Made by a program: the position numbers and the translations under genes
The notes under the pieces: model-generated
Told to the model about the DNA's origin: nothing
Database searches by the model: none
The model's input: the letters and a program-made list of their open reading frames with translations, nothing else
From: Candidatus Fermentibacterota bacterium
GTDB lineage: Bacteria; Fermentibacterota; Fermentibacteria; Fermentibacterales; Fermentibacteraceae
Length of the DNA stretch: 26,825 bases
Reading direction: 5' to 3'
NCBI GenBank assembly: GCA_002748705.1
Contig: PDSZ01000007.1
Location: 1 to 26,825 of the forward strand
Part shown: positions 16,839 to 25,694 of the stretch, one piece after another
Numbering within the stretch: position 1 is the stretch's first letter
Layout: each line of letters begins with the position of its first letter

Positions 16839-18629
16839 TTGAGAAAAGACATTCGCCTCTTCATAAGCAGTGTCCAGAGCGAGTTCTCTAAAGAGCGAAT
16901 CGCTCTCCGGGACTTTATTCAGGGTAATGCGCTTCTCGGCAAGTTTTTTACTGTATTCATCTTTGAAGATACTCCTGCTGAAGACCGTAAACCGGATTCT
17001 GTATACCTGGATGAGATCGGCAGGAGCGATATCTACCTTGGGCTCTTTGGTGAGAAGTACGGTAGAAAGAACAGTGATGGCTTGTCTGCTACCCATGCTG
17101 AGTTCAATGAAGCAACAAGACTCGGAGTGGAGAGGCTTGTCTTTCGAAAGAGAGTCGATGAAGCAATTTGTGACCGGGAACTGCTTCATTTCTTGTCAGG
17201 CACCAGCTCTGACTTAACCTATCATCCTTTTACAGATCTACCGCAATTGCTTGAAGCTGTTTATTCTGCACTGATCAGGTATCTGGAAACCAGGAAGCTC
17301 ATTGTCACTGGTCCCTTTGATGCTTCATCAACTCAAAAGGCAACGCTGGATGACATTTCTGATGCAAAGATCAGTGAGTTCCTGGTAAGAGCAAGAAACA
17401 CTAGGGGTTTTCCTCTGGATGAAACCACACCGAAACTTGATCTGTTGAAGCATCTCGATCTCCTTGATGAAGAAACACCCAAGAACGCCGCACTTCTTCT
17501 CTTCGGGGAGAAACCTCAGAAGTTTTTCATCACTTCAGAAGTGAAGTGCATGATGTTCTACGGCAATACAGTTACCAAGCCTATACCCTCATATCAGATA
17601 TACAAGGGAACCGTTTTTGAGATGGTGGATCAGGCGGTGGACTTCATAATGTCCAGAGTTGACTGTTATGTCGGCGAAGCAATTAAGAGCAATCAGGTTC
17701 CTGTTGAGTATGAAATTCCCCAACAGGTAGTCAGAGAGGCCATTGTGAACGCAGTAGCCCACAGAGACTACACCAGTAACGGCAGTGTGCAGGTAATGCT
17801 GTTCAGAGACAGGTTTGAAATATGGAATCCTGGCAGATTACCTTCTGCTCTTTCAATAAGCATGCTGTACGAACCACATACCTCAATCCCGGCTAATCCG
17901 CTTATTGCAGAAGAGATGTACCGTGCCGGATACATCGAGAAAGCCGGAAGCGGAACAATCGATATGCTGAACAGGTGTAGGGAAGCGGAGATCCCTGAGC
18001 CGGTTTTCTCCACTGAAACCGGGCAATTCACCATTTCGTTCAGAAGAAAATCCAGCTTGACCGATCAAGTCACCCCCCATGTAACCCCGCAAGTACCCCG
18101 CATGATAAAACCCCATGATAAAATGCGACTAGATTCTCCACAAAATAGACTGATTGCTGTTCTTGTTGGTGAGATGTCAAGAATAGAGCTGATGGATCTG
18201 TTAGAGCTTAGAGACCGTAAAAGCTTTATGGATAACTATATAGATCCAGCAATTCAATCAGGTGCAGTTAGAATGACACTACCGGATAATCCTAGAAGCA
18301 AATCTCAGAAGTACTGTCTTACTGCAATTGGTGAGAAGCGGAAAAAGGAACTGACCGTACAAGTCACCGTACAAGTTACCGACCAAGTCACCGACCAAGT
18401 TGCTGATCATTTGATGGAACTACTCACTGTAGTTATTGAAGAAATGAGTAGTGCTGAAATCATGTCAAAGCTGGGGTTATCACACAAACCAAGCTTCAGG
18501 ACAAACTATATCAACCAGGCAATCGCTCAGGGTTTGCTTGAAATGACAATACCCAACAAGCCAACAAGCAGCAAGCAGAAATACAGATTGACCGCAAAGG
18601 GAAAACAACTTCAGAAAGAGATTGAGTAA
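16839..18629 (+). CDS. DUF4062-GHKL ATPase with duplicated winged-helix modules
   Basis: A 596-residue protein starting at TTG, two bases after the previous stop. Residues 1-110 are a DUF4062 domain (RLFISSVQSEFSKERIALRD, then DIYLGLFGEKYG and ATHAEFNEA), related in fold to TIR-like modules. Residues about 180-400 match the COG2865-type ATP-binding regulators: AALLLFGEKP, EAIVNAVAHRDY (His308), FEIWNPGRLP and EEMYRAGYIEKAGSGT. The C-terminus holds two copies of a linker of V-T-x-Q-V units followed by a winged helix (about 430-505 and 525-596), clearly duplicated. The likely job is sensing and regulation, with DNA binding through the winged helices. Whether DUF4062 has NAD-related activity cannot be read from the sequence. 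Confidence 0.85.
   Translation: MRKDIRLFISSVQSEFSKERIALRDFIQGNALLGKFFTVFIFEDTPAEDRKPDSVYLDEIGRSDIYLGLFGEKYGRKNSDGLSATHAEFNEATRLGVERLVFRKRVDEAICDRELLHFLSGTSSDLTYHPFTDLPQLLEAVYSALIRYLETRKLIVTGPFDASSTQKATLDDISDAKISEFLVRARNTRGFPLDETTPKLDLLKHLDLLDEETPKNAALLLFGEKPQKFFITSEVKCMMFYGNTVTKPIPSYQIYKGTVFEMVDQAVDFIMSRVDCYVGEAIKSNQVPVEYEIPQQVVREAIVNAVAHRDYTSNGSVQVMLFRDRFEIWNPGRLPSALSISMLYEPHTSIPANPLIAEEMYRAGYIEKAGSGTIDMLNRCREAEIPEPVFSTETGQFTISFRRKSSLTDQVTPHVTPQVPRMIKPHDKMRLDSPQNRLIAVLVGEMSRIELMDLLELRDRKSFMDNYIDPAIQSGAVRMTLPDNPRSKSQKYCLTAIGEKRKKELTVQVTVQVTDQVTDQVADHLMELLTVVIEEMSSAEIMSKLGLSHKPSFRTNYINQAIAQGLLEMTIPNKPTSSKQKYRLTAKGKQLQKEIE
18060..18095 (+). repeat. Degenerate 12-bp tandem repeat, first linker
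   Basis: Three imperfect 12-base units (18060-18071, 18072-18083, 18084-18095) encode T-D-Q-V, T-P-H-V and T-P-Q-V. They join the ATPase module to the first winged helix and echo the better-conserved array at 18354-18401. Confidence 0.6.
18354..18401 (+). repeat. Four 12-bp tandem repeats, second linker
   Basis: Four units of ACCGnnCAAGTy lie head to tail and encode T-V-Q-V twice, then T-D-Q-V twice. They differ only at two internal bases and the last base. The unit length preserves the frame, so gain or loss of units would lengthen or shorten the linker without breaking the protein. Confidence 0.8.
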
Positions 18630-18632
18630 GAA

Positions 18633-21404
18633 ATGCCATACGCATCAGGTTCACTGGTAAAGGCAAGAGGCAGAGAATGGGTTGTTCAGCTTGACTCAGG
18701 TGAGAGGATTCTTCTGCTCAAGCCTCTTGGCGGCACAGATGAAGAGATCACAGGTATTTGCCTTGATCTTGAAAAGGTAGAAGAAGCTTCATTCAGGCCA
18801 CCTGAGAAGACTCAGCTGGGGGATTACAGGTCAGCGAGGCTTCTCAGGAATGCCGTTAAGCTGGGGTTCAGGAACAGCGCAGGGCCCTTCAGGTGTTTCG
18901 GGTCAATTGCTGTTGAGCCCAGGCCTTATCAGCTTGTGCCCCTTCTCATGGCTTTGAAGCTTGATCCCATAAGAATGCTTATCAGTGATGATGTGGGTAT
19001 AGGTAAAACAATCGAAGCATGTCTGATAGTGAAAGAACTACTGGCCAGGGGAGAGATAACCGGGTTCAGCGTACTGTGTCCGGCGCAGCTTGCTGAACAG
19101 TGGCAGAAGGAACTGAAAGAGAAGTTTCATATTGATTCTGAGCTTGTGCTGCCCGGTACCGTAAAAAGGCTTGAGAAGAACCTTACCATGGGGCAGTCTC
19201 TCTTTGAGAAGTATCCCGTAACGGTTGTTTCACTGGACTTCATCAAGAGTGACAGGCACAGAAGTGATTTCATCAGAGCATGCCCCAAAACAGTGATAAT
19301 CGATGAGGCACACTCATGCGCCAGTAAAGGTACCAGAAGGCATCAGAGATACAACCTTGTAAAAGAGCTGTCGCAGGATGAGAGCAGGAACATGCTCTTT
19401 GTTACAGCAACACCCCACAGCGGTAATGAAGATGCCTTCAGATCGCTCTTAACCCTGCTGAAACCTGAGTTCAGTGGTCTGCCTCCGGTTCTTACAGGCA
19501 AAGAGAATGAACAGCACAGAAGGAATCTGGCAAAACACTTTGTGCAGAGAACCCGTGGAGACATCACAGCATACCTGAACGAGGAAACCTCATTCCCAGC
19601 AAGGGAAGACAAGGAAGAACCCTACCTCCTCAGTGAGAAGTACAAAAAGCTCTTTGATGATGTTATCAGCTACACAAGGGAATCCATCTCAAAGAAACAG
19701 ATAGACCACAGAGGCAGGATCAGATACTGGTCTGCCCTTGCGCTCCTGAGAGCCCTTGCCTCCAGTCCCAGTGCCGCTGCGGCAACACTGAAAAACAGAG
19801 CCGCGGTTGCCGACACTGAAACCGCCGAGGAAGCCGATGAAATAGGAAGAAGAACCATTCTCGACCTGGACCTGGACACCATGGAGGAAGCTCCGGACAT
19901 CATTCCCGGAAGCAAAACAGGAGAGAATGAAAAGAAACTCATTTCCCTTGCCAGACAGGCAGAGGCAATAGAACCTGAAGATGACCTGAAGCTCCAGAAG
20001 GCAATCAAGCTTGTGAAGAAACACATGAAGGAGGGTTACTACCCCATTGTGTTCTGCAGGTTCATCGACACAGCCGAATACCTGGCAGCGAATCTCAGAA
20101 GCAAGATCAAAAAGGCAAACATAGAATGTGTAACAGGTAAGTTGCCCCATGAGGAAAGAGAGAGAATAGTTGAAGAACTCTCCTCCATGGAAAACAGAGT
20201 ACTTGTATGCACCGACTGTCTCAGTGAGGGTATCAACCTCCAGGAGGGTTTCAACTCCGTTATTCACTATGACCTGTCATGGAACCCCATGCGACACGAG
20301 CAGAGGGCAGGCAGGGTAGACCGTTACGGTCAGAAGAGTGGCACCGTAAGGGTAACCAACTACTACGGGGAAGACAACGGCATAGATCAGCGTGTAATGA
20401 AGGTCCTTTTGAAGAAGCACACCAGCATAAGGAACTCACTGGGAATAAGCGTACCCATTCCAGGCTCCACCAGCGAGATAATGGAAGCCCTCATTGAAGA
20501 CCTCTTCCAGAGCAGCAGCCAGATGGTGCTCTCCGGGTTTGAAGACTTCATGGCAAAAACAGGAAACGAGATCTTCAGAAGGTGGGACAGGGCAGAGGAG
20601 AGGGAGAAGCAGTCCCGAACCATGTTCCGCCAGATGACCATTAAGGTAGATGAGGTTGCAAGAGAACTCCAGGAAGCCCGGGAGGCAACCGGTTCCGGCA
20701 TAAGCATCGAGCAGTTCGTAACCGATGCTGTACGGTTCCATGACGGAGTAGTAACTGAAACAAAGGGAACCGTTACCCTGGACCTGAAAGACTCCCCGGA
20801 ACCCCTTGCGGATGCCCTTGAACTCCCGGACACAAACAGGGTGAAAAGGGTTACCTACTCATACCCGCCCAAGGCAGATGAAGAATACCTCACAAGAACC
20901 CACCCCTTTATTGAAAACCTTGCCGCCTACATTGTAGACAGCACAATGGACGAGGAAACAGACAGCAGAACCGGCAGGTGCGGTGTTATCAGGACAAATC
21001 AGATCCAGAAGAAAACAACCCTTATTCTCACAAGAACCAGGTACCACATAGACAACCTGCTCACAGAAGACACAGAACTGTTCGCATTCACCGGGAAACC
21101 CTCAAATCCCGCACTCCTCACACAGGACGAAGCAAAAGAACTGCTCACAATGAAACCCACTGCACAGATGAACCCCGACATTGCCTGGGCCAACATCGAA
21201 CGAATCACAGGCGAGACGGAAACACTCATGAAGCATCTCACCGCCCATGCTGAACAGCGTGGTGAAGAGATACTCAGGTCACACACAAGGGTAAGACAGG
21301 CCACGAGGCAGAAGAAGCAACCGAAGATCAAACTCCAGAAACCTGTGGACATACTGGGCATCTATGTGTTCCTCCCCACACCGGGGGGAGTAAGCAATGC
21401 GTAA
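18633..21404 (+). CDS. SNF2-family helicase, DrmD-like
   Basis: The 923-residue product starts three bases after the previous stop. The N-terminus (VKARGREWVVQLDSGERILL, LLKPLGGTDEEITG) is followed by EPRPYQLVPLLMALKLDPIR and Walker A VGIGKT (Lys125), then DEAH (224-227) and FVTATPHSG. The second motor half has CTDCLSEGINLQEGFN and QRAGRVDRYGQ (from 557). The C-terminal 300 residues are unassigned and helical. This layout agrees with the SNF2 helicase DrmD of class 1 DISARM and with HepA/RapA-like motors. It overlaps the methyltransferase start by 8 bases, the same order (helicase then methylase) as in class 1 DISARM. All motor motifs look intact. Confidence 0.87.
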   Translation: MPYASGSLVKARGREWVVQLDSGERILLLKPLGGTDEEITGICLDLEKVEEASFRPPEKTQLGDYRSARLLRNAVKLGFRNSAGPFRCFGSIAVEPRPYQLVPLLMALKLDPIRMLISDDVGIGKTIEACLIVKELLARGEITGFSVLCPAQLAEQWQKELKEKFHIDSELVLPGTVKRLEKNLTMGQSLFEKYPVTVVSLDFIKSDRHRSDFIRACPKTVIIDEAHSCASKGTRRHQRYNLVKELSQDESRNMLFVTATPHSGNEDAFRSLLTLLKPEFSGLPPVLTGKENEQHRRNLAKHFVQRTRGDITAYLNEETSFPAREDKEEPYLLSEKYKKLFDDVISYTRESISKKQIDHRGRIRYWSALALLRALASSPSAAAATLKNRAAVADTETAEEADEIGRRTILDLDLDTMEEAPDIIPGSKTGENEKKLISLARQAEAIEPEDDLKLQKAIKLVKKHMKEGYYPIVFCRFIDTAEYLAANLRSKIKKANIECVTGKLPHEERERIVEELSSMENRVLVCTDCLSEGINLQEGFNSVIHYDLSWNPMRHEQRAGRVDRYGQKSGTVRVTNYYGEDNGIDQRVMKVLLKKHTSIRNSLGISVPIPGSTSEIMEALIEDLFQSSSQMVLSGFEDFMAKTGNEIFRRWDRAEEREKQSRTMFRQMTIKVDEVARELQEAREATGSGISIEQFVTDAVRFHDGVVTETKGTVTLDLKDSPEPLADALELPDTNRVKRVTYSYPPKADEEYLTRTHPFIENLAAYIVDSTMDEETDSRTGRCGVIRTNQIQKKTTLILTRTRYHIDNLLTEDTELFAFTGKPSNPALLTQDEAKELLTMKPTAQMNPDIAWANIERITGETETLMKHLTAHAEQRGEEILRSHTRVRQATRQKKQPKIKLQKPVDILGIYVFLPTPGGVSNA

Positions 21405-24400
21405 GTCGAACATCTTTGAAACGGTAACAACCAGAGGCGCACTGCTGCCAACAGATTTTCTCACGAAGCTTTCCCTGACCCCCAGTGAAGTAAGCAGCAC
21501 CAGACCTGAAGACTTCAATCATCCAGGTGAAAAACTGAATGAAGTAATCAGCAGAGCCTGGAATACCCTTCAGATACACTGGAAGCATTTCTCTGAACAG
21601 GAAGACAAGACAATAGCCATTACAAGGGAAAGGTGGCTGATACCCCTGTTCAGAGAGCTGGACTACGGCAACCTGAAAAGAGCCGAAAAGCACACCATCG
21701 ACGGCAAGGATTATCCCGTTTCCCACACCAGAGACAATGTGCCAATTCACCTCCTTGGCACAAACATCAATCTGGACCACAGAACACCGGGAAAAACAAG
21801 GCAGATTCCCCATTCCATGATGCAGGAGTACCTGAATAAGAACGAAACCCCAACCTGGGGAATACTCTCAAACGGGCAAAAACTCAGAATACTCAGGGAA
21901 AACTCATCAATGACCCGTCAGGCCTACATCGAGTTCGATCTTGAAAAGATGATGGAAAGCCAGGCATACAGTGACTTCACTCTCCTGTACCTGATCTGCC
22001 ACGAATCAAGGTTCACAAAACAGACTGAAGAGAAGAAACAGATAATAGAACAGTGGGCAGCAACCGCAAGAAAATCCGGCATCAGAGCCCTGGACACTCT
22101 CAGAACCGGTGTAAAGGAAGCCATTGAAGCTCTGGGAAAAGGCTTCCTCATCAACCAGATCATAAGGAACAACCTCAGAGACCGGGAAGACTACAAGCAG
22201 GACTACTACAGGCAGCTCCTCAGAGTAGCCTACAGATTGATTTTTCTCTTAACCGCTGAATCAAGGGAACTGCTTCTTGATCCCGAGGCCACACAACAGG
22301 CCAAAGACCTCTACTACAAGTACTACTCACTCACAAGGATCAGAAACCTTGCCGAGAGGAAACGCGGCACCCGCCACAAAGACCTCTGGAAAGCCCTCAA
22401 TGTTACCATCGCAAGTCTGTGCAAAGCAGAGCCAACGCCAGAAATTGGAATAAAGCCCCTGGGCAGCTTCCTCTGGAGCGCAGAGGCAACCAGAGATCTC
22501 AATGAAGCAGACATAGAGAACAAGTACCTCTGCCAGGCACTCAGGGCAATAACCCTCACCACAAAAGAGGGAGTAACAACAAGGGTAGACTACCGCAACC
22601 TGGGTAGCGAGGAGCTGGGCAGCATCTATGAATCCCTTCTTGAAATGCGCCCTGAAGTAAACGCCGACGCAAGGTTCTTCAAGCTCAATATCACAGCAGG
22701 CAACGAGAGAAAAACCACAGGCAGTTACTACACCCCCACTGAACTCATCAATGAACTCCTGAACTCAGCCCTGGACCCAGTAATCAAAACAAAAAAAACC
22801 GAGGATGAAATCCTCAACACCAAAGTCTGCGACCCTGCCTGCGGATCCGGTCACTTCCTCATTGCAGCAGCCCACAGAATGGCAAGGCACCTTGCTGCAA
22901 AACGCACCGAGGAAACAGAGCCTGACCCCACCACCTACAGAACTGCCCTGAGAGACATCATCAGCCACTGCATCTACGGAGTAGACATCAATCCAATGAG
23001 CGTTGAACTCTGCAAGATCAGCCTCTGGCTTGAAGCAATTGAACCGGGTAAACCACTCAGCTTCCTGGACCACCACATCAAATGCGGCAACAGCCTCATG
23101 GGAACCAGCCCTGACCTCATGATAGACCATGAAGTAAGCGAGAAGAAGCACAAGTTCATATCCATTCCGGACAAAGCATTCAGCCCCATAACAGTTGACG
23201 ACAAGCAGATAGCATCAAAGCTGAAAAAGCTCAACAAAACCCAGAGGAAATCCACAAGCCGGGACTTTTTCTACTCAATGACAGATGATGACACACAGGT
23301 AAAGCAACTGGCCCTTCAGGTAGCTGAAATAGACCACAGGCAAGACAACAGCATAAACCAGCTCAAAGAGAAGGAAGCAAGTTACAGAACAGTAACAACC
23401 TCAGCCATATTCAACACCGAGAAAACCAAGGCAGACCTCTGGTGCGCAGCATTCGTACAGAGAAAAACCAGTGAAAACGAACACCCCATAACAACCGAAA
23501 CACTGAGATCATTCAAAGACAACCCCAAGACCCTCAAAGAAGTCCAAAGAGAAGAAACCAGAAGACTCGCAGAAAAGTACCAGTTCTTCCACTGGTACAT
23601 TGAGTTCCCCGAGGTATTCCAGAGGGAAAATAAGGAACAGAATGGGTTTGATGTTGTGCTGGGGAATCCGCCGTGGGAGCACACGGAACTCAAGGAGAAA
23701 GAGTTCTTTGCTTCAAGAGATGAAAAGATTGCCAACGCAACCGGAGCCCAGAGAAAGAAACTGATTGCATCACTGGAACAGAGTGATCCTGATTTATTCA
23801 GTCTTTTCAATGAAACAAAGAGAGAGCATGATGCTCCAAGCCATTTTGTAAGGAACTCAGAGAAGTATCCTCTGTGCGGTTTGGGAAGAATCAATACCTA
23901 TGCCGTGTTTGCGGAACTGAACAAAGATCTCATCAATGCAACTGGAAGAGTGGGCTGCATTGTTCCTTCAGGAATTGCCACTGATGAGAATACGAAGACA
24001 TATATAAGCTTCTTGTTCCAGCACAATATGCTAGTGTCATTCTATGATATGCAAAATACAAGCGACATATTCAACGGTGTATCGACACTACTCAGATTTG
24101 CTTTGTTGACTTTGGCTAGTGGCATTAAAAAACCTGCAACTATTGCATACAGCACTACTAGTGCTAATATACTTAATAATAGTATCTCTATATATTCTAT
24201 GGATTATAATGAATTAATACTATTCAATCCAAACACGCATACATGTCCAATGTTTTCGGATAGAAAAGATTATCATATTTCTAAAAAAATATATCAAAAG
24301 CATAATGTGCTATATGACAACAGCAAGATGGGGAACAGAGAAAGTATACTATTTAAGCAAGGTTACTTTAATATGACAAGTGACAGCCAGCATTTTAAGG

Positions 24401-25269
24401 ATTCTAGCTATTTCAACTCAATGCAGTGTGTTGCTGTCAATAATAAGTATCTGGCCAAAGAGAATTTTTTTGTACCTCTATACGAAGGTAAAATGGTAAA
24501 TATATACAATTATAGATATTCTGATTGGTCGAGAATTAGTGGATCAAGACAGAAGAGGTTACCTGAGACACCATTGGAGGCATTGCGAGATTCCGAGCAT
24601 TATACAGTTCCCTACTACTGGGTAAGCGAGAAAGTACTTCGAGAGCGTCAAGCAACAACATATTGGGATAGAAAATGGAGTGTTGGTTGGAGGGACATAT
24701 GTAGAAGCACAGATGAAAGAACTGCCATTTTTACATTATGGCCCAATGAAGCTGCAGGACATACTTTTCCACAAATCTTCTTCTTAGAGCGTACACCACA
24801 AGAAATAGCCTGCTTTCTTGCGAATGCGTCAACATATATATTTGATTATTTAGTGAGACAAAAAATTACAGGAATACATTTAACATATAATATACTAAAA
24901 CAAATACCTATCGTAGCAAAAGAAATATATTATCAGTCTCTAATATATAACAACTACAAGTATTGCTGTATGGATTTAATTCTTGAAAGAGTGTTGAGAT
25001 TGGTATACAATACATATGAGCTCAAGAGTTTTGCTGAAGACTGTGGCTACTATGGATCTCCTTTCCAATATGATGAGAAGCAGAGAATTGACGATATGGC
25101 CTTTCTGGACGCAGCATTCTTCCAACTACATGATATATCTCGAGAAGAAGTTGTCTTCATCATGGCTAAGTTTCCAGCTCGGCGACGAAAAGAGCAGAAA
25201 CGCTATGGAAGATATTTATCACTAGAATGTATACTTGAGCAGTATTCGAGAATAAGGAAAGAGATATAA
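21397..25269 (+). CDS. N6-adenine DNA methyltransferase (Eco57I/PglX/DrmMI-like)
   Basis: A 1290-residue protein with a strong site (GGGGGAG) upstream and an 8-base overlap with the helicase gene. The methyltransferase core has GSYYTPTELINELL before motif I, DPACGSGHFL (479-488) for AdoMet, GVDINPMSVELCKISLWLEA, and the catalytic NPPW (757-760) typical of N6-adenine enzymes. The large N-terminal region (1-440) is like PglX/BrxX and DrmMI, and the C-terminal 400 residues should be the target-recognition part. No separate restriction nuclease domain is seen here. Its expected job is marking host DNA so that the helicase-nuclease complex spares it. The region from about 24030 on is markedly AT-richer than the rest. 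Confidence 0.9.
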   Translation: MRKSNIFETVTTRGALLPTDFLTKLSLTPSEVSSTRPEDFNHPGEKLNEVISRAWNTLQIHWKHFSEQEDKTIAITRERWLIPLFRELDYGNLKRAEKHTIDGKDYPVSHTRDNVPIHLLGTNINLDHRTPGKTRQIPHSMMQEYLNKNETPTWGILSNGQKLRILRENSSMTRQAYIEFDLEKMMESQAYSDFTLLYLICHESRFTKQTEEKKQIIEQWAATARKSGIRALDTLRTGVKEAIEALGKGFLINQIIRNNLRDREDYKQDYYRQLLRVAYRLIFLLTAESRELLLDPEATQQAKDLYYKYYSLTRIRNLAERKRGTRHKDLWKALNVTIASLCKAEPTPEIGIKPLGSFLWSAEATRDLNEADIENKYLCQALRAITLTTKEGVTTRVDYRNLGSEELGSIYESLLEMRPEVNADARFFKLNITAGNERKTTGSYYTPTELINELLNSALDPVIKTKKTEDEILNTKVCDPACGSGHFLIAAAHRMARHLAAKRTEETEPDPTTYRTALRDIISHCIYGVDINPMSVELCKISLWLEAIEPGKPLSFLDHHIKCGNSLMGTSPDLMIDHEVSEKKHKFISIPDKAFSPITVDDKQIASKLKKLNKTQRKSTSRDFFYSMTDDDTQVKQLALQVAEIDHRQDNSINQLKEKEASYRTVTTSAIFNTEKTKADLWCAAFVQRKTSENEHPITTETLRSFKDNPKTLKEVQREETRRLAEKYQFFHWYIEFPEVFQRENKEQNGFDVVLGNPPWEHTELKEKEFFASRDEKIANATGAQRKKLIASLEQSDPDLFSLFNETKREHDAPSHFVRNSEKYPLCGLGRINTYAVFAELNKDLINATGRVGCIVPSGIATDENTKTYISFLFQHNMLVSFYDMQNTSDIFNGVSTLLRFALLTLASGIKKPATIAYSTTSANILNNSISIYSMDYNELILFNPNTHTCPMFSDRKDYHISKKIYQKHNVLYDNSKMGNRESILFKQGYFNMTSDSQHFKDSSYFNSMQCVAVNNKYLAKENFFVPLYEGKMVNIYNYRYSDWSRISGSRQKRLPETPLEALRDSEHYTVPYYWVSEKVLRERQATTYWDRKWSVGWRDICRSTDERTAIFTLWPNEAAGHTFPQIFFLERTPQEIACFLANASTYIFDYLVRQKITGIHLTYNILKQIPIVAKEIYYQSLIYNNYKYCCMDLILERVLRLVYNTYELKSFAEDCGYYGSPFQYDEKQRIDDMAFLDAAFFQLHDISREEVVFIMAKFPARRRKEQKRYGRYLSLECILEQYSRIRKEI

Positions 25270-25271
25270 GT

Positions 25272-25556
25272 ATGAATGTTTACATGGTTATTGGCAACGG
25301 AGTTACACTTGATCTTGTTCAAGAACTTCGTAAAGAAAAGGATATTGATTTAAAAAACTTGTTTAGAAATGGTGAAAAGGTAAAATGGCCTGGAGATGAT
25401 AGAGTCGGCTACCTTTCTTATAAAAGATGTCCTGCTCTTTGGCGCTTGGGAGCTCGACCTCACTCCACAAGAGAGGAGTATCAAAAAATAGTAACAGACA
25501 TAATAACATGTGCAAATGTATATGCATCAATAGAGATAAAAAAAGACCAAGGATAG
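25272..25556 (+). pseudogene. N-terminal fragment of a 'GNG'-motif protein
   Basis: This 94-residue frame starts 2 bases after the methyltransferase stop and keeps the AT-rich composition. It begins MNVYMVIGNGVTLDLVQEL, resembling the glycine-rich nucleotide-binding start of SIR2-like or AbiH-like proteins, and continues LSYKRCPALWRLGARP. I think it is the front of a longer uncharacterised protein. A run of seven A (25538-25544) precedes the stop. In the shifted frame the reading continues about 20 codons to 25603, just before the IS4-type element. It therefore looks truncated by the insertion and perhaps frameshifted as well. A short intact gene remains possible. Confidence 0.6.
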
Positions 25557-25619
25557 ATTCGAATATTGAATCTATATCAGGCCTGTCCAAGATAGCTTTT
25601 TAGCATCAAGATAAGAAAA

Positions 25620-25694
25620 ATGCCCTTTGCGGCTCAATTAAGTAGAATTTGATTTCCCAAGAACAAGTTCACTCAAAAGATCCGAAAGGGCATG
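25620..25694 (+). promoter_or_regulatory. Hairpin masking the transposase start
   Basis: Bases 25620-25632 (ATGCCCTTTGCGG) pair with 25682-25693 (CCGAAAGGGCAT), giving 12 base pairs with one bulge. The right arm contains the AAAGGG ribosome binding site and the first bases of the ATG. A transcript entering from the defence operon would fold and hide the start. Confidence 0.5.

Noticed and set aside
18354..18401. CRISPR-like array
   Set aside because: Units are 12 bases, contiguous without spacers and in frame with the protein; no CRISPR repeats or cas genes were seen anywhere in the window.
10884..25269. Canonical DISARM, BREX or Druantia label for the operon
   Set aside because: No PLD nuclease (DrmC), no PglZ or BrxC ATPase, and no DruH-like or other Druantia partner was seen. 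The similarity is to parts only, so I keep the looser term DISARM-like.
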